Origin: Treponema sp.
GTDB lineage: Bacteria; Spirochaetota; Spirochaetia; Treponematales; Treponemataceae
DNA length: 64,000 nt
Direction: 5' to 3'
NCBI GenBank assembly: GCA_016293645.1
Contig: JAEDDW010000002.1
Span: forward strand, 1 to 64,000
Shown: positions 44,464 to 52,949 of the stretch, piece after piece
Layout: the number at the start of each line of letters is the position of its first letter
How positions within the stretch are numbered: position 1 is the first letter of the stretch
The notes under the pieces: generated by a model
Seen by the model: only the letters and a program-made list of their open reading frames with translations
What the model was told of the DNA's origin: nothing
Database searches by the model: none
Made by a program: the position numbers and the translations under genes

Positions 44464-47244
44464 ATGGCAGAAGAATCAGAGAAAAAGACAGGCGCTATAT
44501 TGATAAAGCACGCAAAAACAAACAATGCTCAGCCGGCAGGTGAAACAGTTCAGAAAAAGAAGATTGTCATCAAGAGAAAGACAACTCCTGCCTCTTCAGA
44601 TCCTGCAAAGACTGAAAAGAAACGCATCGTTGTTTCAAAGAAAACTCACGCTGAGGCAGCTCCTAAAGTTGAAGAAACAAAGGCTGCATCTTCTCCTGTA
44701 GAAGCACCTGCGGAAAAACCGGTTCAGAATAACGTGTCTGAAGCTGCAACAGCTCCAGCAGCTGCTCCAAAGCCACAGGTTCAGACACTTGAATTCCCAA
44801 GCACAAGACCTAACGTAAAGGCCGGAAACTTAAGCGGCGGCAATCGCGGTGGATATAACCGTAATGGTGGCCAGGGCGGTTACAACAATGGTCAGGGCGG
44901 ATACAACCGTGGTGGTCAGGGTGGCTTTACTGGTGCACAGGCCCGCGAAGGATATCAGAACAGAGAACGCCAGGGTGGCTATAATAATGGCGGATACAAC
45001 CGTGGCGGCCAGGGTGGTTACAACAACAGTCAGGGCGGCTATAACCGTGGCGGCCAGGGTGGATTCAACCGTAACGGTGGCCAGGGTAACTACGGCAATC
45101 GTGGCGGTTACAACAATGGTGGTCAGGGTGGATTCAACCGCGGACCAAACGGTCAGAGTGGCGGATTCAACCGCGGGCAAAATGGTCAGGGTGGTGGATT
45201 CAATCGTGGCCCTGGTTTTGGCGGATCACGTCCAGGATTTGGTGGAGGTCGCCCTGGTTTTGGCGCACCTTCGGCAGTTCCGGCTCCAGACAGAACACCT
45301 GGAAAAAAGCAGTTTAAGGGAAAAAAACAGGTATACAACCGCAAGGACAAGGAAGAACTCTTTGACGAAGATGAACTTTATGGAAACAAGAAACATGAAG
45401 TTACACCAGCAAGCGTAGTTCCAGAGACAATTGATATCATGGAAACAATTTCCGTTTCCGATCTTGCAAAGAAGATGAATCTCAAAGCAAGTGAAATCAT
45501 CGGTAAGCTTATGGGAATGGGTATGATGGTAACAATCAACCAGTCCATCGACTCGGATACAGCTACACTTCTTGCAGACGAATACAACTGTAAGGTTCAC
45601 CTTGTAAGTCTTTATGATGAAACTGTCATCGCAAGTGACGAAGGTTCTTCTGATGGTGAAAGACCTCGTCCACCTGTTGTTACAGTCATGGGACATGTTG
45701 ACCACGGTAAGACAAAGACTTTGGATGCTATCCGTGATGAAAATGTTGCGGCAGGCGAAGCCGGTGGAATTACTCAGAAGATCGGTGCTTACCAGGTACG
45801 CACAAAAGACGGACAGGACATCACATTCCTTGATACTCCAGGTCACGAAGCATTCACAATGATGCGTGCCCGTGGTGCACAGATTACAGATATTGTAGTT
45901 CTTGTTGTTGCTGCAGATGACGGCGTAATGCCACAGACAATGGAAGCCATCAACCATGCAAAGGATGCAAAGGTTCCTATCATCGTTGCTGTCAACAAGT
46001 GTGATAAGCCTGATGCAAATCCAGAAAATGTCATGACACAGCTTTCAAACCTCGGTCTTACTCCGGAAGCATGGGGTGGAGACACCCAGTTTGTCAACAT
46101 TTCCGCTCTCAAGCGCCAGGGTATCGATGACCTTCTTGACGCGATCCTCATCCAGGCAGAAATGCTTGAACTCAAGGCTCACTATGACTGCCGTGCAGAA
46201 GGTAAGGTTATTGAATCCCGCACAGACCAGGGGCGTGGTGTTGTCGCATCAGTTGTTGTTGAGCGCGGTACACTCCACATCGGAGATCCTATCGTTGCCG
46301 GTATCTATTCAGGACGTGTTCGCGCCCTCTTCAATGACCGCGGACAGAAAATCAAGGAAGCAACTCCTTCAATGCCAGTTGAAGTTCTTGGTCTTGAAAG
46401 CATGCCAAATGCTGGTGATCCAATTCAGGTTACAGAAAACGAAAAGGATGCCCGCGCATTCGCCGCAAAGCGTCAGGAACTCAAGAGATTCGAAGCTGCC
46501 AAGGCTGTCAAGAAGATCACTCTCGACAACATGTTCGATGAGCTTGATTCACGTGAAGTCAAGGAACTCAAGATCATCATCAAGGCAGACCTTCAGGGTT
46601 CAGCAGAAGCACTCAAGACTTCTTTGGAAAAACTTTCTACAAAGGAAATCCGTGTAAACGTCATCCACTCAAGTGCCGGTGCAATCAACGAAAGCGATGT
46701 TACACTTGCTGCAGCTGACCAGAACGCAATCATCATCGGATTCAACGTTCGCCCGACACCAAAGGCAAAGGATCTTGCAGACCAGGAGAAGGTAGAAATC
46801 AGAAAGTACAATATCATCTACAAGTGTGTTGAAGAAATTCAGCAGGCTATGGAAGGTATGCTTTCTCCAGATACAAAGGAAGAAACAACAGGTACAGCAG
46901 AAGTACGCAACACATTCAAGGTACCAAAGGTTGGCGTTATCGCAGGTTGTTATGTTACAGAAGGTTTCATCAAGAGAACATGCAGCGTAAACCTTATCCG
47001 CGACGGTGTTGTTATCTTTACAGGAAAGATTTCTTCCCTCAAGCGTTTCAAGGATGATGCAAAGGAAGTCAAGGATGGATTCGAATGTGGTATCGGTCTT
47101 GAAAACTGGCATGACATTCAGGTCGGCGACCAGATCGAAGCATTTGAGATCATTGAAGTCAAGCGCACTCTCGGTAAGACTCTTGTGGAAGAACAGGAAG
47201 AGGCAGCCAAGAAGGCAGCTTCTTCTGAAGATGCAGCAGAATAA
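44464..47244 (+). CDS. infB: Translation initiation factor IF-2 with Gly/Asn/Arg-rich low-complexity domain
   Basis: A 926-residue IF-2. Residues 1-120 are a basic then Ala/Pro-rich region. Residues 121-268 (nt 44824-45267) are dominated by Gly, Asn, Gln, Arg, Tyr and Phe in [15 protein letters not shown] repeats. An IF2_N segment follows (about 325-375, [21 protein letters not shown]). The G domain has [16 protein letters not shown] and NKCDKP, and domains II-IV complete the protein. It delivers initiator tRNA to the 30S subunit. The glycine-rich insert replaces the helical N-terminal region of other IF-2 proteins and resembles RGG/prion-like RNA-binding tracts. Confidence 0.96.
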   Translation: MAEESEKKTGAILIKHAKTNNAQPAGETVQKKKIVIKRKTTPASSDPAKTEKKRIVVSKKTHAEAAPKVEETKAASSPVEAPAEKPVQNNVSEAATAPAAAPKPQVQTLEFPSTRPNVKAGNLSGGNRGGYNRNGGQGGYNNGQGGYNRGGQGGFTGAQAREGYQNRERQGGYNNGGYNRGGQGGYNNSQGGYNRGGQGGFNRNGGQGNYGNRGGYNNGGQGGFNRGPNGQSGGFNRGQNGQGGGFNRGPGFGGSRPGFGGGRPGFGAPSAVPAPDRTPGKKQFKGKKQVYNRKDKEELFDEDELYGNKKHEVTPASVVPETIDIMETISVSDLAKKMNLKASEIIGKLMGMGMMVTINQSIDSDTATLLADEYNCKVHLVSLYDETVIASDEGSSDGERPRPPVVTVMGHVDHGKTKTLDAIRDENVAAGEAGGITQKIGAYQVRTKDGQDITFLDTPGHEAFTMMRARGAQITDIVVLVVAADDGVMPQTMEAINHAKDAKVPIIVAVNKCDKPDANPENVMTQLSNLGLTPEAWGGDTQFVNISALKRQGIDDLLDAILIQAEMLELKAHYDCRAEGKVIESRTDQGRGVVASVVVERGTLHIGDPIVAGIYSGRVRALFNDRGQKIKEATPSMPVEVLGLESMPNAGDPIQVTENEKDARAFAAKRQELKRFEAAKAVKKITLDNMFDELDSREVKELKIIIKADLQGSAEALKTSLEKLSTKEIRVNVIHSSAGAINESDVTLAAADQNAIIIGFNVRPTPKAKDLADQEKVEIRKYNIIYKCVEEIQQAMEGMLSPDTKEETTGTAEVRNTFKVPKVGVIAGCYVTEGFIKRTCSVNLIRDGVVIFTGKISSLKRFKDDAKEVKDGFECGIGLENWHDIQVGDQIEAFEIIEVKRTLGKTLVEEQEEAAKKAASSEDAAE

Positions 47245-47252
47245 GGTAATAA

Positions 47253-47636
47253 ATGGGACAGTTCAGATTACAGAGATTAGGTGAACAGTTAAGGGAAGAA
47301 ATAGCCACTATGATCCTTAGACATGAGATCAAGGATCCTCGTGTGAATGAGTTTCTTTCCGTAAATAGGGTTGAAGTTGCGGCAGACCTTGCATATGCAA
47401 AAGTCTACGTTTCTTCATTCATGGATGACCAGTCAGTTGTTCGTGGTGTTGAAGGCCTCAAAAGTGCTGCCGGATTCATCCAGTGCAGGATTGCAAAAAA
47501 ACTGACTATCTATAAGTTCCCGAAACTTACTTTTGTGGCGGACTTCAGCATGAAGGAAGGCTACAAGATGGTTCAGAAACTCAACGCTCTTGAAGCTGAA
47601 TCAAGAGAAAGGGAACAGAATTCACAAAAGGGATGA
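47253..47636 (+). CDS. rbfA: Ribosome-binding factor A
   Basis: A 127-residue KH-fold protein that binds the 30S subunit during late 16S rRNA maturation and cold adaptation. The QLREEIATMILRHEIKDPRV start, the VAADLAYAKVYVSSF strand and the PKLTFVADFSMKEGYKMVQKL end match the family. It follows infB by 8 bp and closes the operon before a strong terminator. Confidence 0.95.
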   Translation: MGQFRLQRLGEQLREEIATMILRHEIKDPRVNEFLSVNRVEVAADLAYAKVYVSSFMDDQSVVRGVEGLKSAAGFIQCRIAKKLTIYKFPKLTFVADFSMKEGYKMVQKLNALEAESREREQNSQKG

Positions 47637-47675
47637 AAGTTCAGACAATCGGGATGATGCTGAATAATATTCTGT

Positions 47676-47715
47676 AATAAAAGGGACTTCCAGGACGAAG
47701 TCCCTTTTATTATTT
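47676..47715 (+). terminator. Intrinsic terminator of the rimP-rbfA operon
   Basis: A perfect 15-bp stem, AATAAAAGGGACTTC (47676-47690) with GAAGTCCCTTTTATT (47697-47711), and a 6-nt loop. The A- and T-rich flanks would let it work in both directions. Confidence 0.9.
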
Positions 47716-47758
47716 ATGCAAAATCATATAATTCAGTCTACTGGGGTTTAATAATTTT

Positions 47759-49105
47759 ATGGAGAACAAAAAAAATCCGGGCACAATTTCCATGTTTGCC
47801 CTTACTTTTCCTTTGGCTCTGGAACAGTTTTTCAGAATTCTTGTTTCATCAATTGATACGGTCATGCTTTCCAGTTTTGATACTGCAGCCGTAGCAGCTG
47901 TTGGAATGACCAGTCAGTATGTTTTTTTCATAACGATTCTTCTCAACATGGTCTGCGTTGGGACGATGATTGTCTTGAGTCAGTATATTGGAGCAAAAAA
48001 ATCCGGAGAGGAACTCAACAATATTGCAAAGGCAAGCATAATTCTTGTCGTTTCTTTCGCGCTCATCATTTCCATTGCAGTTCTTCTGGGAACAAAGAAA
48101 TTGCTTTCCTGCTATACCCTTGAGGACAGTGTCAGAAACTATGCCACTGAATACTTCATCATTTTCTGCGGTTTTGGTTCCGTCTTCATGGGATTCAATC
48201 TCATGCAGGGTGCTGTTGTCCGTGCTTATGGGTATACAAAACAGATTCTTTTATCAACACTATTTGCAAATCTTTTGAATGTTCTTGGAAATGCACTTTC
48301 TCTCTACGGCTGGTTTGGGCTTCCTGTTTTTGGTTTGACTGGAGTTGCCGTTTCTTCCGTCTGTGCGAATGTTTTTTCGTGTGTTTATCTTTCCCTTGTC
48401 ATCAGGCGGAAAAAAGAAATCCATTTCAATCTTTCAAATCTTTTTTCTGTTCCAGGACAATATTTCCGAAAGATCCTTAAAATTGGAGTTCCTACAGCAG
48501 GAGAAAACCTGTCGTACAATGTTGCTCAGATCACGATCATGGCGATGATCACAACGCTTGGTACAGCAGCCATGAGTGCCCAGGTTTATACCCAGACCAT
48601 CTGCCGTTTTGTTTTTGTAGTTGCCGTCGGTATCGGTAGTGCTACCCAGATCAAGACCGGGTTCTTTGTCGGTGCCCGCAATGCTGATGTTGCCTATAGA
48701 AATCTGTGGATCTATCAGTTGTGCGGAACTCTTACAAGCATGGTTCTCATCCTCCTCATCAATTTGGGAAAGGGAATCATCATTCCTTTATTTACAAAGG
48801 ATCCTGTCATTGTCGGATATGTTTCATCGCTTTTGCTTTATTCCTGCTACATCGAATTCGGACGTTCCTTAAACCTCATTTCCATAGGCGGACTCAAAGG
48901 AGCAGGTGATGTTGTTTTCCCTGTAGGTTATGGAATCTTTTCGATGTGGTGCATCATGGTTCTTTTCAGCTATATCCTTGGAATTAAAATGGGACTTGGA
49001 TTGATAGGTTTCTGGCTTGCCATCGGAACCGACGAGACGACCCGTGGAATCGTGATGCTGCTGCGTTGGAAATCAAAACGCTGGCAGACAAAGGCTCTTG
49101 TTTGA
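47759..49105 (+). CDS. MATE-family efflux transporter
   Basis: A 448-residue membrane protein with about 12 transmembrane helices in two homologous halves, typical of the MATE/NorM family. The first half starts FALTFPLALEQFFRILVSSIDTVMLSSFDTAAVAAVGMTSQ and the second KILKIGVPTAGENLSYNVAQI. It should export cationic drugs or metabolites in exchange for sodium or protons. The ATG at 47759 has no close Shine-Dalgarno site; GGGG lies about 12 nt upstream. The gene is flanked by the rbfA terminator and the preQ1 riboswitch, so it stands alone. Its substrate cannot be inferred. Confidence 0.9.
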   Translation: MENKKNPGTISMFALTFPLALEQFFRILVSSIDTVMLSSFDTAAVAAVGMTSQYVFFITILLNMVCVGTMIVLSQYIGAKKSGEELNNIAKASIILVVSFALIISIAVLLGTKKLLSCYTLEDSVRNYATEYFIIFCGFGSVFMGFNLMQGAVVRAYGYTKQILLSTLFANLLNVLGNALSLYGWFGLPVFGLTGVAVSSVCANVFSCVYLSLVIRRKKEIHFNLSNLFSVPGQYFRKILKIGVPTAGENLSYNVAQITIMAMITTLGTAAMSAQVYTQTICRFVFVVAVGIGSATQIKTGFFVGARNADVAYRNLWIYQLCGTLTSMVLILLINLGKGIIIPLFTKDPVIVGYVSSLLLYSCYIEFGRSLNLISIGGLKGAGDVVFPVGYGIFSMWCIMVLFSYILGIKMGLGLIGFWLAIGTDETTRGIVMLLRWKSKRWQTKALV

Positions 49106-49153
49106 GTCAACTCATAGAATCATCAATTGACAATCTTCTTGTGATTTACTAAT

Positions 49154-49209
49154 ATGCCTCCCAAGACAGTTCGTGACCATCCTGTCTATAAACAAAACTA
49201 GGGAGGCAT
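49154..49209 (+). promoter_or_regulatory. preQ1-I riboswitch controlling translation of the transporter
   Basis: The aptamer has stem AGACAG (49164-49169) with CTGTCT (49182-49187), a 12-nt loop, and the A-rich tail ATAAACAAAACTAGG (from 49188). This matches the class I preQ1 pattern (compare the TTAACAAAACAAGG tail of the Thermoanaerobacter aptamer). The GG of the tail is also the Shine-Dalgarno GGGAGG of the next gene. In addition ATGCCTCCC (49154-49162) is perfectly complementary to GGGAGGCAT (49201-49209), enclosing the aptamer and masking the same site. Control of translation initiation is likely. Confidence 0.82.
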
Positions 49210-49213
49210 TCAT

Positions 49214-49897
49214 ATGAATGCATTTGAATTTTTTATTTCCGTTCTTTTTTTTCTTTCGGCAACAGTTGCAGCCTACAGGTTCTTTGGTAAAAGCGGACTG
49301 TTTGTATTCGTGGCATTCTCCACAATTCTTGCCAACATCCAAGTATGCAAAGGAATCAATCTTTTTGGATTTGAGACGACTGTCGGCAACGTTCTTTATG
49401 CATCGTCGTTTTTGTGTACTGACATCCTTTCGGAAAAGTACGGCAAGAAGACGGCCCAGAAGGCGGTAAAGATCGGGATCTTCACCAACATCTTATGGAT
49501 CATCGGAACTCAACTTACGCTCATTTCAGTTCCGTCGGAACATGATACAATGCAGCCGCATCTTGAGGCTATTTTTGGACTCATGCCAAGAGTTGCCGGA
49601 GCAAGCCTTATCGCCTACATTGTCAGCCAAAGCATCGATGTTCTTTTGTATCATCTGATCTGGGAAAAAAGCGGACAGACTTCAAAATTCCTTTGGCTCA
49701 GAAACAACGGATCAACCATGGTGTCCCAGTTTTTTGATACTTCGATTTTTGTCACCATTGCTTTTGTCGGTACAGTTCCGTCTGAAATTTTCTGGTCGAT
49801 TCTGTGGACGACATATTTCTTCAAGGTTGTCGTTGCCTTGTTTGATACGCCTTTCGCTTATCTTGCAAGAAAACTCCGCGCCCCTGATGGAGAATGA
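49214..49897 (+). CDS. Queuosine precursor transporter (YhhQ/VUT family)
   Basis: A 227-residue membrane protein of the DUF165/VUT family with about six helices. Family hallmarks are [40 protein letters not shown] and the later [13 protein letters not shown] and [22 protein letters not shown] segments. It imports preQ0 or preQ1. The preQ1 riboswitch directly upstream and queF downstream (4-bp overlap) strongly support this role. GGGAGG, embedded in the riboswitch, is its ribosome-binding site. Confidence 0.93.
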   Translation: MNAFEFFISVLFFLSATVAAYRFFGKSGLFVFVAFSTILANIQVCKGINLFGFETTVGNVLYASSFLCTDILSEKYGKKTAQKAVKIGIFTNILWIIGTQLTLISVPSEHDTMQPHLEAIFGLMPRVAGASLIAYIVSQSIDVLLYHLIWEKSGQTSKFLWLRNNGSTMVSQFFDTSIFVTIAFVGTVPSEIFWSILWTTYFFKVVVALFDTPFAYLARKLRAPDGE

Positions 49898-50415
49898 CAA
49901 TGATGATTGAGACTGGATCAAACAAGGATATGAAGAACAGGGCAGATGAAAATCTCAAACTGCTTGGAAAGAAAACTGAATACAAAAGCGACTATGCGCC
50001 TGAGGTTCTTGAGACTTTTGTGAACCGGCACATGGAAAACGATTACTTCGTGAAATTCAATTGCCCGGAATTTACATCCTTGTGTCCTATCACAGGTCAG
50101 CCGGATTTTGCGACGATCTACATCTCCTACATTCCAGACGAGCTTATGGTTGAATCAAAATCCCTCAAGCTCTATCTGTTCAGTTTCAGAAATCATGGAG
50201 ATTTTCATGAAGACTGCGTAAACAAAATCATGAAAGATCTGGTCAGTCTCATGAATCCCCGTTACATCGAGGTCTGGGGGAAATTCACTCCTCGCGGTGG
50301 AATCAGCATTGATCCGTACTGCAACTGGGGTAAACCTGGCACGAAGTATGAAAAGATGGCTGAACAGCGTCTTCTCTGGCATGACATGAGTCCTGAGAAG
50401 ATAGACAACCGCTGA
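49894..50415 (+). CDS. queF: NADPH-dependent preQ0 reductase QueF
   Basis: A 173-residue type I (unimodular) QueF that reduces the nitrile of preQ0 to the amine of preQ1. The catalytic cysteine lies in [18 protein letters not shown]. The NADPH-binding motif follows as [22 protein letters not shown]. It overlaps the transporter gene by 4 bp. The pair suggests salvage of imported preQ0, with tgt at 59.3 kb inserting preQ1 into tRNA. queC, queD and queE are not in the window. Confidence 0.95.
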   Translation: MTMMIETGSNKDMKNRADENLKLLGKKTEYKSDYAPEVLETFVNRHMENDYFVKFNCPEFTSLCPITGQPDFATIYISYIPDELMVESKSLKLYLFSFRNHGDFHEDCVNKIMKDLVSLMNPRYIEVWGKFTPRGGISIDPYCNWGKPGTKYEKMAEQRLLWHDMSPEKIDNR

Positions 50416-50486
50416 ACCTGTCCATTCTTTCTGATATGAAATCTCTGAAAATTGCAATTTTTATTGATTCCATATAAACTGAAGCT

Positions 50487-52370
50487 ATGAAATCAAAATC
50501 CGCTCCTTCCGGAATCATGCTTTATGCAAAATCTTCCGGGCTTACAAGTTTTTCCTCCCTTTGGAGTATCAAGCATGCCCTTTGCACGGAGAAGGTTGGT
50601 CACACCGGAACTCTGGACTCCTTTGCCGATGGATTGCTTGTAGTGCTGAGCGGAAATCTTACCCATCTTGTTCCACATGTAACTGGATTTACCAAGACCT
50701 ATGAAGCGATTGTCTGTTTCGGAAAGGAAACGGATACCCTTGATCCTACAGGCGAATATGTCTGCAGTATGGAACCAGCCTTGAAAAAAGAAATTGAGGA
50801 TGTTCTTCCGGAATTCACCGGAGCGATTTTGCAGACTCCACCGGCATTTTCAGCCCTTCATGTTGATGGCAGACGAGCAAGCGATCTTGTGCGGGAAGGC
50901 AAGGAAGTCAAACTTGAAAGCCGCCAGATATTCATATACAGACTTGAGCTTCTTGATTTCCTCGACAACCGCAGTGCCGATGGATGTACATACGCAAAGC
51001 TTTCCGTTACATGCTCCAAGGGAACCTACATCCGTGCACTTGCCCGTGACATAGCGAAAGCTGCCGGAAGCTGTGCGCATCTTTGTGCCCTTAGACGTAC
51101 CCAGGTTGGACCTTTCCATCTTGAGGATGCTGCCTGCTACGGAACTCTTGGGGAATTTACGATTGCTGCCGGAATTGAAAGCGAAAAAAAAATCCGCGAG
51201 GAAAATGAAAAGTCCCTCATGGAGAAAGCTTCCGAAAAGATATTTGACAGAAAAAAAACAAAGAAAAACCGGGAAAAGGATAGTGATGAGAAAACTGCTG
51301 AAATCAAAAGCCGTTTTTTGACTTTTACTCCTGAACTTGCATCCCTTTGTGGATTTGACTGTGACACGCTTAGAACTGAATTTGAAAAATCTTATATCAG
51401 TGGACGTCCTCTTGCTGTCCGCATGTTTGAAAGAATGGAAGACCTCCATGCCTCAAGAGATTTCTATGTGGAGGACGAGATAGCAGTCTATTATTCCGAC
51501 GGAACTTTTGCCGGCATAATGAAAAAAAATGATGGCCGCCTTCATTATGGATTTGTCGTTCCTCACGAGAAAAAGAAACTCCGTGTCTTCAGCTGGCAGG
51601 AAATCATGGTCGGTGCTTTTCCCCTTCAGTGGAGAAAGAAGGGCAGTGCCATGTCTGTTGGAAGTTTTGAGGCTGTACATTGCGGTCATGTGCAGATCCT
51701 TGATTCCGTTATCGGTAAAAAGGAGCTGGTGTCTGGGGTAGTCACATTTTCTTCTTCCATTAGACGCGATGATCCTAAAGATATTTTCACCCTCAATCAG
51801 CGTCTTGATTTTTTTTGCAGTCTTGGTCTTGATTTTGCCATTGTCATTGATTTCGATGATGGTTTCTCAAAACTCGGTGGTGAAGAATTTCTCCGTATCC
51901 TCGTTGAAAAATGTTCGTTGAAATTTCTTTCCGAAGGCAGCGATTTCAAATGCGGTTACAGGGGAAGCTTTGGAATGAAGGAGATTTCCCTTGCCGCATC
52001 TTCGCTTGGTTTTGAACTGGATGAGGAAAACTATGTGGAGTTTGACGGACATAAGATCAGTTCAAGCAGGATAAAGAAAGAAATTGAGAATGGAAATTTT
52101 TCGGATATGATGGAATTCCTTGGGCGGCCTTTTGAGTTCAGCCTTGATCGATTCAAATGGTATGAGAAGGAACATGGTGATGAAATGTCCTGCTATGAGG
52201 CTGAAAACATAAGCAACCAGGTTCTCCCAAAAGATGGTGAATACAGTGTTGCCGTAAATCTTAAAGACGGCATAACGCTGCATACGGAATTGAAGATCCA
52301 CGGAAAGTCCATTTCATTGCTTTTGCCAACCCAGAGGTACGCAGACAATGCGGTTTCTCTTTCCTTTTAG
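50487..52370 (+). CDS. TruB-RibF fusion: tRNA pseudouridine-55 synthase joined to FAD synthetase domain
   Basis: A 627-residue fused protein. Residues 1-230 are TruB, with the catalytic Asp44 in GHTGTLDSFADGLL and the TPPAFSALHVDGRRA and CSKGTYIRALARDI motifs. A highly charged linker (about 232-270) and a PUA-like region follow. Residues about 375-545 match the RibF FMN adenylyltransferase domain, with SVGSFEAVHCGH in place of the usual GNFDGVHxGH and the KISSSRIKKEI motif. The C-terminal 80 residues sit where riboflavin kinase belongs but lack the GxPTAN motif. It therefore probably makes pseudouridine 55 and possibly FAD from FMN. TATAAA at 50473 lies only 8 nt from the ATG, but its -35 spacing is poor. 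rpsO and pnp follow. Confidence 0.85.
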   Translation: MKSKSAPSGIMLYAKSSGLTSFSSLWSIKHALCTEKVGHTGTLDSFADGLLVVLSGNLTHLVPHVTGFTKTYEAIVCFGKETDTLDPTGEYVCSMEPALKKEIEDVLPEFTGAILQTPPAFSALHVDGRRASDLVREGKEVKLESRQIFIYRLELLDFLDNRSADGCTYAKLSVTCSKGTYIRALARDIAKAAGSCAHLCALRRTQVGPFHLEDAACYGTLGEFTIAAGIESEKKIREENEKSLMEKASEKIFDRKKTKKNREKDSDEKTAEIKSRFLTFTPELASLCGFDCDTLRTEFEKSYISGRPLAVRMFERMEDLHASRDFYVEDEIAVYYSDGTFAGIMKKNDGRLHYGFVVPHEKKKLRVFSWQEIMVGAFPLQWRKKGSAMSVGSFEAVHCGHVQILDSVIGKKELVSGVVTFSSSIRRDDPKDIFTLNQRLDFFCSLGLDFAIVIDFDDGFSKLGGEEFLRILVEKCSLKFLSEGSDFKCGYRGSFGMKEISLAASSLGFELDEENYVEFDGHKISSSRIKKEIENGNFSDMMEFLGRPFEFSLDRFKWYEKEHGDEMSCYEAENISNQVLPKDGEYSVAVNLKDGITLHTELKIHGKSISLLLPTQRYADNAVSLSF

Positions 52371-52536
52371 CTGCATATGTCATGCTGCACTAGACAAAAG
52401 ATAATATATCAGTAAAATTAAAGAGCTTCTTTGAAGCATGAACTTTTGCTGTCATGATTCCGCCTGGAGTACAAAGAGCCACTTTTATCCCAGGTCTTAT
52501 CTTAGGCAAAAGAAAAATAATTACAGGAGTAAGTAT

Positions 52537-52806
52537 ATGGCACTTACAAAAGAAACAACATCTTCAATCGTTGGAAAGTTCGGCAAGTCGGCAGCTGACA
52601 CTGGTAACACAAATGTTCAGATCGCTCTTCTTACAGAACGCATCAAGCAGCTTACAGCACACTGCAAGGCATTCCCAAAGGATACAACAGCATCCCGCGG
52701 ACTTCTCAAGGCTGTAGGTGCTCGCAGAAGACTTCTTAAGTACCTTCAGAACACAAATCTTGAAGGATACCGCGCTCTCATCAAGGAACTCGGAATTCGT
52801 AAGTAA
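52537..52806 (+). CDS. rpsO: Ribosomal protein S15
   Basis: An 89-residue S15 primary 16S rRNA binder of the 30S platform. It has the usual helices, with NVQIALLTERIKQLTAHC and the GLLKAVGARRRLLKYL basic motif. ATG 52537 follows ACAGGAG; the longer frame from 52438 would begin in the leader. The 166-nt upstream leader (52371-52536) contains possible pairing CCTGG (52472-52476) with CCAGG. It could host S15 autoregulation, as in many bacteria, but I cannot fold it. pnp follows. Confidence 0.97.
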   Translation: MALTKETTSSIVGKFGKSAADTGNTNVQIALLTERIKQLTAHCKAFPKDTTASRGLLKAVGARRRLLKYLQNTNLEGYRALIKELGIRK

Positions 52807-52815
52807 GTTTCTGAA

Positions 52816-52856
52816 AAAGGCAGGAATGTTGTGGTTTTCATGGTGTTCCTGCCTTT
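52816..52856 (+). other. Long hairpin between rpsO and pnp
   Basis: AAAGGCAGGAA (52816-52826) pairs perfectly with TTCCTGCCTTT (52846-52856) around a 19-nt loop. Only a weak T-stretch follows (AAATTTTT). In E. coli the same position holds a partial terminator and an RNase III site that lets PNPase control its own mRNA. A similar role is plausible. Confidence 0.65.
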
Positions 52857-52949
52857 AAATTTTTGGAAATAAACGGGGTATTCCGGCTGTTCAAACGGAA
52901 CATCCTTTGTCTGGCAACGGACATAAAAAGAAAATAAAGAACAAGGAAA

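Noticed and set aside
45226..45957. A 243-codon open frame on the minus strand inside infB
   Set aside because: It is antisense to a clear IF-2 coding region and has composition caused by the glycine-rich repeats. It has no promoter or ribosome-binding site of its own.
50450..50478. Leaderless promoter for the truB-ribF gene
   Set aside because: TATAAA lies 8 nt from the ATG, but the best -35 (TTGCAA) is only 15 bp away. It was not counted with the six stronger cases.
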